Shown here: one piece after another, positions 48,847-62,106 of the stretch
How the letters are laid out: every line of letters starts with the position of its first letter
Numbering within the stretch: the stretch's first letter is position 1
Source of the DNA: Takashimella koratensis
Lineage: Eukaryota; Basidiomycota; Tremellomycetes; Trichosporonales; Tetragoniomycetaceae
Length of the DNA stretch: 64,000 bases
Assembly: GCA_003116875.1 (NCBI GenBank)
Contig: BCKT01000001.1
Location: forward strand, 1,049,486-1,113,485
Direction of reading: 5' to 3'
Notes under the pieces: model-generated
What the model saw: only the letters and a program-made list of their open reading frames with translations
What the model was told of the DNA's origin: nothing
Database searches by the model: none
Translations under genes and position numbers: made by a program

Positions 48847-51800
48847 ATGAGACCGATCTCGACCTCCCCACCATCGCTCTTCCCTCTCCTACTCATCGTC
48901 CTCTCCGTCCTCCCTCTCACATTCGCCCAAACCTGCTCCAACTACGGTACCCCTTCATCCTCCTCTTCCTCGTCCTGCCTCTGCCCGCCAGGATTCACCA
49001 GGCCCCAGTCCAACGACTGCACGCTCCCGACTTGTGGAGGGAGCCTGTACGTACCCGCCGGCGTGGCTCCGGGCGGAACGAGCGGACTAGGGAATGTATC
49101 GGCCGGTGACTGTGGCTGCACGAGCGGGTGGACAGGGCCCGGATGTACTGGTGAGTCGACCTAGGACCGTGAGCTGTCAGTCCGTGGCTCGATCGGAAGG
49201 TGGGGCGGTGGGACGGTGGGACGGGGGGATGGTGGGACGATGGGGCGATGGGACGATGTGGAAGGGGGCGGGGATGGGGTGGAGCGGTGGAGGTGATGGC
49301 CGAGGCGAAGTACCGTCCCCGATGAGCCCTGTATGGAGACCCCTTGATCAAAGGCTGACCGATACCCCGTCGTGCCCGACCACAGTCTGCACCTCGTCCT
49401 CTGCCTGCCAGTCCTCGGTGTCCAAGTACCTCAACTCCTCCACTGCCCTCGCTACCGCCGGATCCTCTGCGCTCAACTCGACCTTGACCTGCTCAACCGT
49501 TCCGTCCGTCTACTCCGTCTCCGAGCTCTCATGCACTGTGATCCAAACGACCCTTCAACAGCTCTTCCCGGGGACCTCTATCCTCACCATCACGCGGTCC
49601 CTCAACGCTTCCCTCTCACCAGGCGGGGAGACGGTCCTCACTTATGCTGGGATCGAAAGCGCGAGTAACACCATCTGGGCACAGCTATGGTACAATGGTG
49701 TCGAGCAGTTCTACTGTCAGGGCTCGAACTGCTCTCAGGCGGTCAACGCGGGGAGTAACGGGATCAACGGATCAGTCTGGACTTGCCCGACGCTCTCATG
49801 CCTCTGTCGACCGGGGGCCGATTTCTGCGGAGGTCCAACAGCAGGCAGTTCAGCCGCAAACCTCACGAGCGATATCAATACCCTCGTCACTGGACCACTC
49901 ACGATCGACTGCGCACCCGGGGGTACATGTTACTTCAAGCAAAACTTCTTGAACAGCTTGTTTGGGTCAAGTGGGCTGCAGATGACTTCGTGTTCCTTTG
50001 GCGAGTGTGTAGCGCAGTACGTCATCGACCAAGCCCTGGGGATCACCGCAGCGACGTCGACCAGCTCGGGATTGAGCGGTGGGGTTATCGCTGGTCTCGC
50101 GGTCGTCGGTGCGATTCTGCTAGCGATCGTCGCGGTGGTCATCTATGGGCTGGTACTGCGGTCTCGCGCGAGGCGGGTACCTCCACCAGCCGACGGGGCG
50201 CTACCCAAGGCGGGCGGAGTAGGCCTAGCTTGGTCTGCGGTTACCTACGAAGTCGTTGGCCGGAACGACGCGTGGGCACGCACGGTGGCGTGGCTCAAGG
50301 GGTCAGGAGGGATAGGTAACGGCAGCAGGCTCAAGCTCCCCGAGACGGAAGCAGGCGACGAAGTGGCCGTCGGAGCAGATGGAGCGAAAGTGATCCTGCG
50401 CGATGCGTGTGGAACTCTACCGCCTGGAGCGTTCTGTTGTGTCCTCGGACCGAGTGGGGCGGGCAAGTCGACGCTAGTGGATGTTCTGGCAGGGAAGAGG
50501 AAGGCGGGGAGGGTACAAGGGAATGTCAGGTTTGATGCCGAGCGCAGAGTAAGGATCGGATACGTCGATCAGGTAGGTGCAGTATGGGCGGGCTCAGGTG
50601 TGACTCTGTCACAAGCAAGCGCTCGTTCAAGAATGAGTCGATACTGACACTGCTTGCATCTGCAACCTTTTGTGGCCATCATTAGTCCGATATCCTGTCG
50701 CCTACATCAACCGTACTCGAGACGCTTTTGTTCGCTGCGTACCTCCGCCTGCCCGAGAACATCCCCAAGTCGATCAAACAGCAGCGGGCCCACGACGTCC
50801 TTGACCAGCTTGGTCTCGAGCACGTCAAGCACACTCGGGTGGGGTCGGTTGAGCGCCGGGGTATCTCCGGTGGCGAGATGCGCCGAGTCTCTATCGGTAT
50901 CGAACTCGTAGCTTCTCCTGACGTCCTTGTCCTTGACGAGCCCACCTCGGGACTCGACTCGGTCTCGGCAAGTCGACTGGTGAAGCTCCTCAAGTCTCTC
51001 GCGGCATCAGGAACCACCATCGTCGCGTCGATTCACCAACCCAGTTCAGCGCTTTACCATGATTTCTCACAAGTCGTTCTCTTGGCTAAAGGACGTCAAC
51101 TTTACTTTGGACCAGGAGGTTCCGCGCCAGCAATTTATTTTGCTTCAATCGGTAGACCGTGTCCCCAAGGTTACAATATCGCCGACCACTTACTCGAGAT
51201 TGCGAGCGGGAGTATCGACGGGATCCCCTCGGGTCCTGCGTCGGTCGTTTCGCCTTCTGCTTCGAATGGGTCGAACGGGTCTCCAGAACCTGGGTCACAT
51301 GTCTCGTCTTCCCTCTCAAGCGGAGGGGGCCAGGAGGAAGTACCCATCGAAACACCGTTTGAGAAACAAATGACCAGGTACCCGCCAACAAATGAGGGAA
51401 TCGACCTGGCGCATCTGGAAGATCCAAATGCAAAGACTTGGTGGCCTGATTCGCACTGCGCAACGACGTTCCTCACCCAGGTAGAGGTACTCAGCTCGCG
51501 AGAGTGGAAGAATCTCAAGCGGTGAGTGTGGAACATCTGTATCAGGGCAAAGATTCAGAAAGATGCTTGGAGAGGGCGTTGGGTCTGAGGTATTATTCAT
51601 CTGTGCATGCGCTGACACTTCCTTGACACTCGTAGCGACAAAACCCTCTTGATCGCACACGTAGGCCTCGCATGTATCCTAGGCGTCTTCGCAGGCGGTC
51701 TCTACTTCAAAGTAGGCCTAACCATCGCCGGATTTCAAAATCGGGTCGGATCATTGTTCTTCCTAGGTTCTCTCATCGCGTTCTCGTCACTGAGTGCACT

Positions 51801-52897
51801 GTACAACCTCGTCGAGATTAGACCGCTGTTCTTACGTGAACGTGCTGGGTCGTTTTATTCGTGAGTCAAGTCGGGGTGGTTAAGAGGGTTGAGATTTGAG
51901 ATGGGCAGAGGTGGCAGGTTGAGCAAACGAGAGAGAGAGAGGGGCTGATCGCTGTGTGCTTTTGTGATATATAGCCCACACTCGTGGTTGCTCTCCAGAG
52001 TACTGTTCGACGTCATACCCCTGCGCTTAATCCCGACCATTCTTGTCAGCATCATCGTTTATTTCAGTGAGTATGGGTCAACGAGGAAGCCGAGTAGAAG
52101 TGCATGAGGTTGGAAAGGAAGAAACTAAAGGGCATTTTATAGTGGTCGGGTTGTCGCGAGAACCCGCGAGGTTCTTCAAGTACCTCTTGATCTTGGTCGA
52201 GTATTCGCTCAGCATGACCTTGTTTGTAAGTCCTTATTGAGCTTGGTAGTCCTGGCGCATTCATAACCCGCCTTGCAGAACTTTCTCCTCGCGTGTGTCT
52301 TCCGCCACGGAGGGATCGCCATTCTTCTTTCCTCGCTCTGGAATCTGTTCCTCATGACCTACGCAGGGTACGTGACCTCCTTGCCCCTCCTATCTCCTAC
52401 AAAAAGGTCGACCACTGATCACTGTCATCGGACAGATTCTTCGTCAACTTGTCGCAGATCCCACCCGTACTTAGGTGGCTTCGATGGTTCTCGACCCTCG
52501 GGTACACGCTTGAGGCGTTGTCCATCAACGAAGTCGGCTCAGGTCTACAGATCATTGTGAGTCGTTCTCAAGCGTTATCCGTGCTGGGCTCCTTGGTCAC
52601 TCAGACTGTTGGGGAGTGGCGATCACGGTGCTGACGATTTACCTCAGGACGAGCTGGATGGCGTCGCGGTAGAGATTAGCGCGATCGTCATCATGCAGAC
52701 CTTGTTCGGATTCGACCTGGGCAACTACTACCGGTAAGTCACTACCTCCAGACCAAATGCTCAGACGGAATCTCAACTGCAAGGCCTTGAGCTGACAGGT
52801 CCAATTCAGTGACGTCCTCGTCTTATTCGCATTCATTGCTGGTTTCGCAATTTTGCTAGTTTTCACCGTTCTCTTCCTTCTCCGAGAACGCCGATAG
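48847..52897 (+). CDS. ADP1: ABC transporter, ADP1-type (ABCG subfamily)
   Basis: The protein resembles yeast Adp1, an ABCG half-transporter with a large exoplasmic N-terminal domain and unknown substrate. About ten exons give roughly 1,040 residues. A signal peptide (LLLIVLSVLPLTFAQ) leads into a Cys-rich exoplasmic part with EGF-like spacing: CLCPPGFTRPQSNDC and GDCGCTSGWTGPGC, followed by a Ser-rich domain with several N-glycosylation sequons. A first membrane span (GGVIAGLAVVGAILLAIVAVV) precedes the nucleotide-binding domain: Walker A LGPSGAGKSTLVDVLAGK, signature ISGGEMRRVSIGIELV, Walker B VLVLDEPTSGLDS and the H-loop SIHQPSS. The membrane domain from 51636 has about six helices, including FQNRVGSLFFLG and the ABCG re-entrant GSFYSPHSWLLSRVLFDVIP, and ends in FTVLFLLRERR. 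Domain order NBD-TMD with an N-terminal span and EGF-like module matches the ADP1 family. The second intron (about 49151-49385) is GC-rich and repetitive. Confidence 0.93.
49201..49262 (+). repeat. Intronic G-rich minisatellite (ADP1 intron)
   Basis: Diverged units of about 8-9 bases around GGTGGGAC, GATGGGGC and GATGGGAC occur in tandem inside the first intron of the ABC transporter gene. Several runs of three to six G are separated by short loops on the sense strand. A G-quadruplex is possible in the pre-mRNA, by inference. Confidence 0.85.
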
Positions 52898-53134
52898 ATG
52901 AGTCTCTCGATATGCGGCCCGTATCTTAATACTTTCGTAGGGTGTAGTGGGCCTTCGATTCTCGCATCTCGTGCTTTCTCCTTCCGATTTTGGCTTTACA
53001 GTAGACGCATGCATCATGTGGTCTTGGTCAAAGAGAAAATAGCGATTCGGCGACTAACGTAGGTAGGATCTAGGCAAGCTGGAGGGACGCCTAGTCATGC
53101 TGATGCAGAGTTGTATCTAGTCTGTACAAATGAA

Positions 53135-54454
53135 CTATGCAGCGAGGGCCTTGGCGACCTCTGCGCCGTCTTCGCCGTCGAGGCCACGCTCAGCCTGGCC
53201 CATCGACCCCCACTTATCCCAAACAGCCTTGACCTCGCTCTTTTCCTCCGCTGTCAATGCTCCTTGCAGCCCCGCCTTGGCCAAAGCCCTCACTGCGTTC
53301 TCCTCAAACTCAACATCCTCCTCTCCTGCCTTCGTCACAGCCTTCACAAGCGCCTTGACCACCCCCGACCTGACAAGGCCCTTCAACAACGGCTCCTCCT
53401 CGTGTCCTGCCCCCGTCCTCTCCTCGATCAAATTCCGCACCTCGGAAGGAACCTCGCCCTCGTATGTCTCCCCCGACTGCATCACGAGCGTACCGACCAA
53501 GAACGCCATCTTCCGTCGCACGACAAGGTCGGAATCGGCAACACCCCGGGCGAGAACAGAGTAGCCTAAATCCGAAGAGAGTGAGAGAGCAGCGGATGCG
53601 AGTGGCCAGTGTTTAAGAGCAGAGGAGAGAGCGTAGGTCGCCTTTGCACGCGTGGAAGAGGCAGGTAGCGCGCCAGAGGAGGGATAGATGAGGGAGAGAA
53701 TAAGTGGGAGGGCGTTGTGTACGTAGAGCTAATGGGGGTTAGTATAAGTCTAGGTAGAATTGCATTGCTAGGAATGGAGGGGGAGGAGGGGAGAGGGGAG
53801 ACTTACAGCTGCTTGACCCTTGAGGTTGTTCTGAACTGCTGTACCGGCGATCCAGCATGCGTGGCGGACAACTGCCGGCTCCGACGACTTGAAGAGAGAA
53901 AGAAGAGGATCCCAGAGTTTGAGAATGGCCATGTTGTTCGCGTTATCTATCATCTCTATCAACTGTGATGTGTTAGCGGATCACCTCCAAGCAAAAGCAG
54001 CCACGACCGTCTGTATGAGCATTACACTTACCATCTCAAAGTCGTCGAGAGCCTCAACACGCTCATCCACATCCTTGGACTCGTCCGTCGCAATCTCCAT
54101 CTTCTCCTTCATCACCAAACTATCTGGCTTCCCCATGATCAGATCCAAAATCTCCGTACTCAACTCGCTCCGCCTCCCGGGGACCGGCGGCTCCCCATCG
54201 ACGGGCGTCAACGGACCCGCAGTGGATACAGGCGATTCAGGTGCCGAGGGCGAATCAGCAGCGCGAGGGAAGTAAGGGTCAGATGGGTGAAGAGTCGCTT
54301 GGTTGTCTGAAGAAGCGGTGTTCCCTGGTCGGAATCGGAGAGAGAGGGATTGAGAGGGGTCGGAAGCAGAGGAAGAGGGAGTAGCGTCGGTGGGGTTTTG
54401 GGCGTTGGTGGAGTTTTCGACAGCCCACCGGAGAAGCGCGTTGAGGTCGGGCAT
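53135..54454 (-). CDS. FES1: FES1, Hsp70 nucleotide exchange factor
   Basis: Fes1 is a cytosolic armadillo-type nucleotide exchange factor for Hsp70 chaperones, directing misfolded proteins to degradation. Three exons give about 390 residues. The N-terminus [19 protein letters not shown] is the conserved Fes1 start. A long Ser/Pro-rich insert (about residues 25-95) separates it from the helical core: [20 protein letters not shown], the armadillo helices [49 protein letters not shown] and [17 protein letters not shown]. The C-terminal part contains [18 protein letters not shown] and ends EVAKALAA. Yeast Fes1 has 290 residues; the extra length is mainly the disordered insert and C-terminal helices. 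It is convergent with ADP1 and divergent from YPK9. Confidence 0.93.
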
Positions 54455-54918
54455 GGTGGTAGTAGTGTGGTGATGGTTGGAGTGTTTGAGAGGATGAGAG
54501 GGGTGTTACGGATGAGAAGAGAGCAGAGTGAGATATATCTATGGTGAGCAACTTTTTGGGTGGCAATCGACATAGAATCGCCAGGATGGTTCCACTAGAT
54601 GCTGGAAAAGTGGAGGCAGAATGACGTGGACTTGGGCGGCTGGGGCCCACGTGGTTAGAGCTGTGAGTGATAACGCCCGATGACATTCAAATTCGACGAT
54701 AATTGCTTCCGTGGCCCCCTCTCCTTTGAGGCTAGTCTGTCGTCACTGGCGCTGGTCACGGTAACCTCAGAGCATCTCACTCTCCTCACTCCCCCTGTTC
54801 ATACTCTTCATCAATAGCAGTCGCCTCGGTCGCCAGCGACAACGACAACGACCCGAACCCCGACATAGGGAGAGAAGCGATATCAAGGGGATCTACTAGC
54901 GCTAAGGCCACCACCACC
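54455..54918. promoter_or_regulatory. Shared promoter FES1 / YPK9
   Basis: The 464 bases between divergent starts contain GAATGACGTGG at 54619-54629 and a CACGTG at 54648-54653, about 22 bases apart, the same two motif types as in the GUT1 promoter but in opposite order. A CCACCACCAC stretch precedes the YPK9 start. Roles are inferred. Confidence 0.5.
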
Positions 54919-57900
54919 ATGTCAACCTCACCGCCCTCCCCAGGGCCGACAAGCACCATCCCTTCCTCCATCGCCATTTCACGCCCGACTAAACCAGACT
55001 CCCACCACCCCATCGTCCTCAACGATGAAGGCGACGCCCAAGCCGGACCTTCGGGCACAGGCGGCGCATCGGGGACCCGAGCAGCTAACGGAGGCGAATA
55101 CAATGACTACACGGACAATGCAACGCCGGCGGAGATGGAGGCAGTCGCGAGGGAACGAAAGGCGACAGAAGGGATCGAGGCGGATTTCATGGTTGGAAGC
55201 TTGCCTCAGTGGGATGGCGAAAGCGACGACAATGGTGAGTTATTTATCATGGCCCAGGAAAATGTGGTGTTTGGGCTTTGGCAAGTGAAAAGAGGTGAAG
55301 GTCATTGACCAACGCATCCAGGGATGACACCATCGTCCGTGACCAAGACACGGTGGTATGGCCCTGGAGGATCTCGTCGCAACTCTGTCGCGTCACGAAC
55401 CAGCTCGATCGGTCCCCGTCCCTCGGGTTTCAGGCGGACGCGGTCGTCTCAGGTCGACCTTGCGATGCCGCAATCACCCGGATCGGCTGTCTTCATGGTT
55501 GACTCGGAAGACGAAGGCGATCGAGTTGGCGGAGGGATCAGCAGTCGTATGCACCGCTCTGGATCGCGGTACTCCGCCCATGGCCAGGTTCCTACTCCTC
55601 GCCGAACTCGGCCGCCGGGTGGGTCGACAGGTGACTACTTTGGTCGAGACTATGGTCGGAGAGGAGACGAGGACCTGTCCCCGCTCGAGCCACACTCACC
55701 TAGCGTCGCTCACCAGTCGTCTACCCTCGGCCGACTCGCGTCATACATCGGTCTTGCGGCACCTCATGGGGCTCAACACGATGAGGAATCTGGATTCGTT
55801 CCCCGCCGCCATAGGGGATCGCGTTCGCTGTCCCGAGGCGACTCGGCATCGTCTCCCCCCGAGTCACCTGTGTCACCCTTAGCGTCGTCAGAAGAAGGAT
55901 GGGGGTACAATGACGATGACGCCGACTCTCTCTCCGATCGCGAGGAAGGATACAGCTCGTCACTTGCAGACGACACGTCGCTCCCGCCCCAGTCCCGACC
56001 GCAATCCCCTCACCTCCCGCTCGTGCCCCAGCCGTCCGACGGGATCTTTGGCGAGTCGGCAGCCCGCGCACACGAGAACGAGGAGCCACAGGAATTCGCG
56101 TCGATCGCTGTCCCCTCCCGGCAGACGATTTTGCTACCGGACGAGGACCTGTCGATTCGACTCACAGGGTATCGCACGGATCCTATCCGCAACGTTCTCT
56201 GGTGGATCGGATGTGTGCTGACCCTTGGCGCGCTAGGCTTGCTCGGCCGCTGGATCCCGACCATGTGGATCAGGTTCTGCGGGAAAGAAACGGCGTTCGG
56301 AGACGCCAAGGATGGGGCATGGTTGGTGGTGGAAACACCTTATGGGGATATTCACATCATCCCGCTGCAAGTCGTCCCTTACCCATACCCTTTATCGACT
56401 GTTTTCCCACGAGCGCCGACCACTGCAACCACTTCGCGGGCTGCGTCGGTCCGTGGTGCTCCCTCGGCGAGCTCGTCGATACAGGCCCCGAGCCACGCTC
56501 TGAACGGCGAGCCACCAGGCGGCGTTGGAGGTGCAAAGGACCTCTTGGCAGACGTGGAGCAAGGCAAGACGACATGGGAGGAGACGATGGGGTTCCTCAA
56601 GATCATCGAGTACAGGTACACCCGGTTCGCCCTGGAGCCTCTCACGGGCAAATGGACCATGATCAGGTGGGTTTCAGGCGGTATTCCGGCTCAGCTGTGT
56701 CTTCCTGACTGGTTGCTGACGTTAACAGAGACTGGAGGGACCCCAAGTGGACTTCCGCCAGAGCCGTCGCTCACGGCCTCGATGCACCAGTCCGCGAACA
56801 ACGCAAAGTGTTGATGGGGGAGAACCTGATCGATATCGCCGGCAAATCTCTCGCTGGTCTTCTCGTCGACGAAATCCTCCACCCCTTCTATGTTTTCCAA
56901 ATTGCCTCCATCGCACTTTGGTCTTTTGACGATTATTATTACTACGCTTTCGCGATCGCTCTCATCAGCGCAACGAGTATTATTTCTACCCTAGTCGAGA
57001 CGAAACGCACGATTGAGCGGATGCGCGAAATGTCTCGATTTCACTGTGATATTCGGCTGCTCGTTGACGGCGAGTGGGTCTCGAGAGATTGCGCCGAACT
57101 TGTACCTGGAGACATCTTTGATTCGTCCGACCCGACACTCACCATCTTCCCATGCGACGCCATCCTGCTCTCGGGCGATGCGATCGTCAACGAGTCCATG
57201 CTCACTGGCGAGTCGGTACCCGTTAGTAAAGTCCCCATCAAGGATGAGGCGCTTCGAGCCATGTCCAGGGAGAGCAAACAGGGTAGCTCGGACGTCGAAC
57301 CGGATCTCGCAAAACACTACTTGTTCTCTGGCACGAAAATCATTCGTGTTCGTGCTGGCGCTCGACCGCCGTGGGCGCCTCCCAGCGACCAGCCGATTGC
57401 GCTTGCCATGGTTACCAGGACCGGATTTAACACGACCAAGGGAGCGTTGGTTCGATCAATGCTGTTCCCCAAGCCCATGGGATTCAAGTTTTAGTAAGTG
57501 AGGTTCTCTGTAAAGAGGGACTAGACCCTGTCGCTGACCCACAACGCAGCCGCGACTCGATGAACTTTATCGGTGTCCTCGCCATCATCGCCGGCCTTGG
57601 CTTTGCAGTCAGCGCAGTCCAGTTCATCCGCATCGGAATCGCGTGGCACACTATCCTTGTCCGTGCCCTCGACCTAATCACCATTGTCGTTCCTCCTGCC
57701 CTCCCTGCGACGCTCACGATCGGTACGACCTTCGCTATTGACCGGCTCCGCAAGTCGGGCATTTTCTGTATCTCGCCTAACCGCGTCAACATTGGTGGGA
57801 AAGTAAACGTTGTCTGCTTTGACAAAACGGGTACACTAACTGAAGATGGTCTCGACGTGCTGGGTGTTCGCACGATCGACCTCTTGGATAACCGCTTCTC

Positions 57901-60504
57901 CGAGCTGCACGCGGAAGTCGCCGACGTCCCTGTTCAAGGCGGAGCGAGCGGTCGAACTCCCTTGCTCTATGCACTGGCGACGTGTCACGCCCTCAAGTTG
58001 ATCGACGGAGAGGTGATCGGAGATCCCCTCGATATCAAGATGTTCGAGTACACTGGGTGGACACTGGACGAGGGACAGTCGAGACCGGTCAAGGCGGGAT
58101 CAGGGAGTACCGAGAGGACTCAGACCCTCGTTCAAATGTTGGTCCGTCCCCCCGGCAGCGAGAAATGGCGAATGGAGGATGCGTTGAAATCTGGTGCAAA
58201 GGTGGGTCAAGATCAATTCAGGTCATCGTGATCCATTGAGAGCTGTTACTGACCTTCACATCTCTATTCGTGATCCAGCATGCTCACTTTTTGGAACTCG
58301 GTGTGATCCGCTCGTACGACTTTGTCTCGGCCCTGCGACGGATGACGGTCATTGTCAAGCGACTCAAGTCCAACTCGATGGAGATCTACTGCAAGGGTGC
58401 TCCCGAAGTCATGGCAGATATCTGCGACCCTGCGTCCTGTGAGCTTACACCTTCCATCCTGTTATCCTTGACTTGAGCTGACGGAAACTCAGTCCCGCTC
58501 GACTACGACGACATGCTGTCTTACTACACCCGAAATGGGTTCCGTGTCATCGCGATCGCCGGGAAATCCGTCGACGGGCTAACATGGATCAAAGCCCAAC
58601 GGATGCGCCGAGAGGCCGCCGAGTCTGATCTCCAGTTTCTCGGTTTCATCGTCTTTGAGAATAAGCTCAAACCAGGGACAGCGCCCAACATCCACACCTT
58701 GCGCGCGGCCCATATCGCCTGCCGAATGGTGACAGGCGACAACGTACGGACAGCGATCAGTGTCGCTCGTGAATGTGGATTGATCTCCCATTCGTCGAGC
58801 GTGTATATCCCAACATTCGTACCTGGGACAGGCAACGATGAGAACGCTCAGCTTGAGTGGTTAAGTGTCGATGACGAATCGCACAAGCTTGACGAATATA
58901 GCTTGAAGCCTATCAGTCAACCGAACGCGGCACTCGCGCTAGACTCGATGGATCTAGAGGTCGGCGACTATCAGTTGGCCTTGACAGGTGACGTCTTCCG
59001 CTGGATGCTGCAGTACGCGCCCGAAGAGACGATGGAGAGGGTGAGTGACGTCGGACCAACTCAAAAGTGCCATCGAGATACTAATCCTTGTTCATTTCGC
59101 CCAACAGATGCTCGTCAAGGGAGTGATTTTTGCGCGCATGTCACCGGACGAAAAAGCAGAGCTGGTTGAACGACTACAAGGTCTCGGATACACTGTGACG
59201 TTCTGTGGTGACGGCGCCAACGACTGCGGTGCGCTCAAGGCCGCAGATGTCGGTGTCTCACTCTCCGAGGCCGAAGCGTCGGTCGCTGCCCCGTTCACCA
59301 GTCGGACACCCGATATCTCCTGTGTCGTTGAAATCATCAAGTGAGTCAAGGTTCTCCTGATCTTGGCTGGGCTCTACCCAGTGTCGGAATATAAAGAATT
59401 GAGCTGATGATGATGTTTTAGAGAGGGAAGGGCAGCGCTCGTTACGAGTTTCAGCTGCTTCAAGTACATGTAAGTGAATCTAGAGACAGGAGCTGATCGA
59501 TCCAGGGCGCTGTATTCGTTGATCCAATTCACGACCGTGACTCTTTTGTACTCGTTTGCGTCGAGCTTGGGAGACTTCCAGTGAGTCGTGACGCGGAGAT
59601 TGACTGGTATCTTCAAACTGACTTGTTACCAGATTCCTGTACATTGACTTGTTCATCATCATTCCCATTGCCGTTGCCAGTGAGTAGCTGCATTGAGTTA
59701 CTGGTCTACGCTTGAAATGGCAAGAACAACAACGCTGACACCTCCTAGTGGGTCGAACTCTTCCGTTCCCCAAGATCCACCCCAAACGACCGACCGCAAG
59801 CCTCGTCTCTCAAAAAGTCTTGACAAGTATAATTGGCCAAATCATCATCAATGCTGCTGTCCAGGCCTTTGTCTTTGTCTGGGTCCGCAAGCAGCCCTGG
59901 TGAGTGACATTGTTGTCCTCCCTTTCTTTGATATTGAACACCCACTGATAAGGGGGTGAAGGTACAAGGAACCCGATATGGACAGCGACGAGCTCGAGAC
60001 ATTTAATTATGAGAACACGACGCTTTTCCTCATTTCATGTTTTCAGTATATCCTTGTCGCTGGCGTCTTTAGCGTTGGTCCGCCTTACCGCAAGCCCATT
60101 TACACGAACCGTGAGTATCTTTGAATCCATTCCCTTCGTCCCACACCGCTCGGGTAAAGCCCACACCAAGCTTCCCATCCATCTGTATCTTACTGAACCC
60201 GCCTTTAGCCCTTCTCGTGGCCAGTCTACTCGGCCTCGGCGGATTTTCCACCTACGTACTCCTAGCACCGTCCACCTCTGTCGCTTTGATCCTCGATATC
60301 ATCGCTCTCCCCAATACCTTTAAATTCGAGCTTCTCGCTATTGCCGCGGGGAACATTGCTGCTTGTTTTGCGTTTGAGAGGTGGGCGGAACGACCGATCG
60401 CGAGGGTCTTGTATCAGATCAGAAGGTGGGCGAGGAGACGGAGTAGGAAACACGGAGGGCATGGACAGGATGGGTACAAAGCCGTCGAGAACAATGCGCG
60501 GTAA
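54919..60504 (+). CDS. YPK9: YPK9/ATP13A2, P5B-type ATPase
   Basis: P5B ATPases are endolysosomal or vacuolar membrane pumps; the human and yeast members are linked to polyamine export and metal tolerance. About 13 exons give roughly 1,600 residues. The N-terminal 400 or so residues are Ser/Arg/Pro-rich and include a first hydrophobic segment [18 protein letters not shown]. The P-type core is complete: TGES in [12 protein letters not shown], the P5B-specific membrane motif [11 protein letters not shown] (57680-57720; PPALP marks P5B, as opposed to PPELP of P5A), the phosphorylated Asp in [12 protein letters not shown], the nucleotide-domain KGAPE, and the hinge [17 protein letters not shown] (near 59200-59260). 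Membrane helices follow to the C-terminal RRSRKHGG and AVENNAR. The domain order is as expected. Divergent from FES1. Confidence 0.95.
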
Positions 60505-62106
60505 GGGAGACGAGCGGGGTAGGATGGCGGGAATGGGGATGAGGAAGGGGGTGAAGAAGGTTAGGGTATGGGACGTTGAGGTCAGGGACTGATTAGATGG
60601 TAGAGGTATAGGTCCCCGCTCAAAATGTGTGTCTTGTTTGTCAATCAGCGGGTAAAGGGGGATGAGGGGTGGAAAGAACTATTCTTAGAGATCAAGTCAC
60701 CGTCTTCGGCCGGCCTCATCTCAATTCAGGTCCATACGAATCTCATCACTTTCTGAAGACCTGTAGGTAATCGCAAAACACTGCGCTCGTGTTTTTCTGT
60801 ACGATATTACTGATTCCCACCGAATGTCCAAATGCAGCCATTAGTTTATTACCTCTTGCGCCGTGTGGTCAGATGTGTCTTCGGAGGTGCGACTGGTACT
60901 AAGCTGCGGTGATGAGGTGAGCCCATTTTTGACCACACGGCACTGGTCGTTCCTTTGTTCGTTTCCGAGCGGTCCTTTCGATCCCTTTCGTCCGTGTGGC
61001 GTGTAGCACACGGTTGCTGAACCTGACAATCTGACGACGAAAGGCTGTTGGGTCTCCCTTTCCGTCGCGGAAGGTACATCTCTCCCCACCATTCGTGCGT
61101 TCATCATGACTACGTAGCCTGATCGGAGGACGCCGAGCGCAGCTTTACACAACTACATAACCTGAACAGATCTGTTCCGTATGTATCTTTGCACCGGGCC
61201 GAGAGGTATCCGTTGACTCTTGACTACACCCCCTCCTTTTCCACGCCAGATGAAGACCGAGAGGCCGGTGGTGTCTAAAGGACCTCGACAAACCCGGCGT
61301 ACTAGTGAGACGAGCTTAGAATGAGATTGAGAGACACACATGTATCCACCTTCATCTCAAAGCGCATGCAACATCTGATCCGATGCGGCTCGGTAAGTCT
61401 CTCGTCGACTACGTTGAATGCGAGGGAGAGGGTGCGCGGGAAAGGAAGTACGGCTTGGAACTAGAGATGCGGTCCGATATCTTGGGACTCGGTCAGGTTC
61501 GGTGATTGCAGGATATAAGTGACCGCGGTAAACCCACCTTTAAAGTTCCTTTATCCTAAAGATCTCTCACTTCATCGACACCGACACCTCCCCTACCGGT
61601 CGTCCCTGCTCGTTGTCGCCTTGACCGCTGTCTCTTGCCCCCTGCTCCTCGCTTACTCGATACCTCACTTCTTCTCCGGGCTTCTAGACCATCCTTTGCT
61701 GCTCGAGCCATTTCCCCGTGTTTGGCTAGTTTGGCGCCAATCCCCCTCGCCACCGGCTCACTGAAGGATGGGGGCGGCTGGGTGGCGACTGGGTGAGAAG
61801 GGAAGAGAGCGAGAGAGGGTGGAGGTATGGTCAGTGTCGGTGGGGGACCTGACTCGCCGCTGACTTCCCTTGTTCCGTATTAAGTCGAGGTCGACGTCTC
61901 CCTCCTCCTCGTCCCTCGCCTCACCCCCAACACACCCTTGTTTGTTACTCTTCATACTCGGTGTTTGGGCGATCAACGTCGTCAATTCTTTGTTTATTCT
62001 ACTTGCTCGCTTGCTTTCGACACCGCCCGCGCTCTTCAACACCGCCTCGACTTGACTGTCTACTACTTCCACTGCTGAACACTGGCCACAACCTGACGCT
62101 CACGTC
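60505..62106. other. 1.6 kb region between YPK9 and the membrane-protein gene
   Basis: No gene with family similarity is seen. Open frames on the minus strand (60841-61152, 61153-61341) have no start context, splice signals or codon bias like the neighbours. A TATAAG-like ATATAAG lies near 61513 and the following 600 bases are C/T-rich, so the right half is probably the promoter and leader of the next gene. The left part is the YPK9 3' region. Confidence 0.45.

Noticed and set aside
60841..61341. Minus-strand frames of 103 and 62 residues
   Set aside because: No family similarity, splice context or codon use like neighbouring genes.
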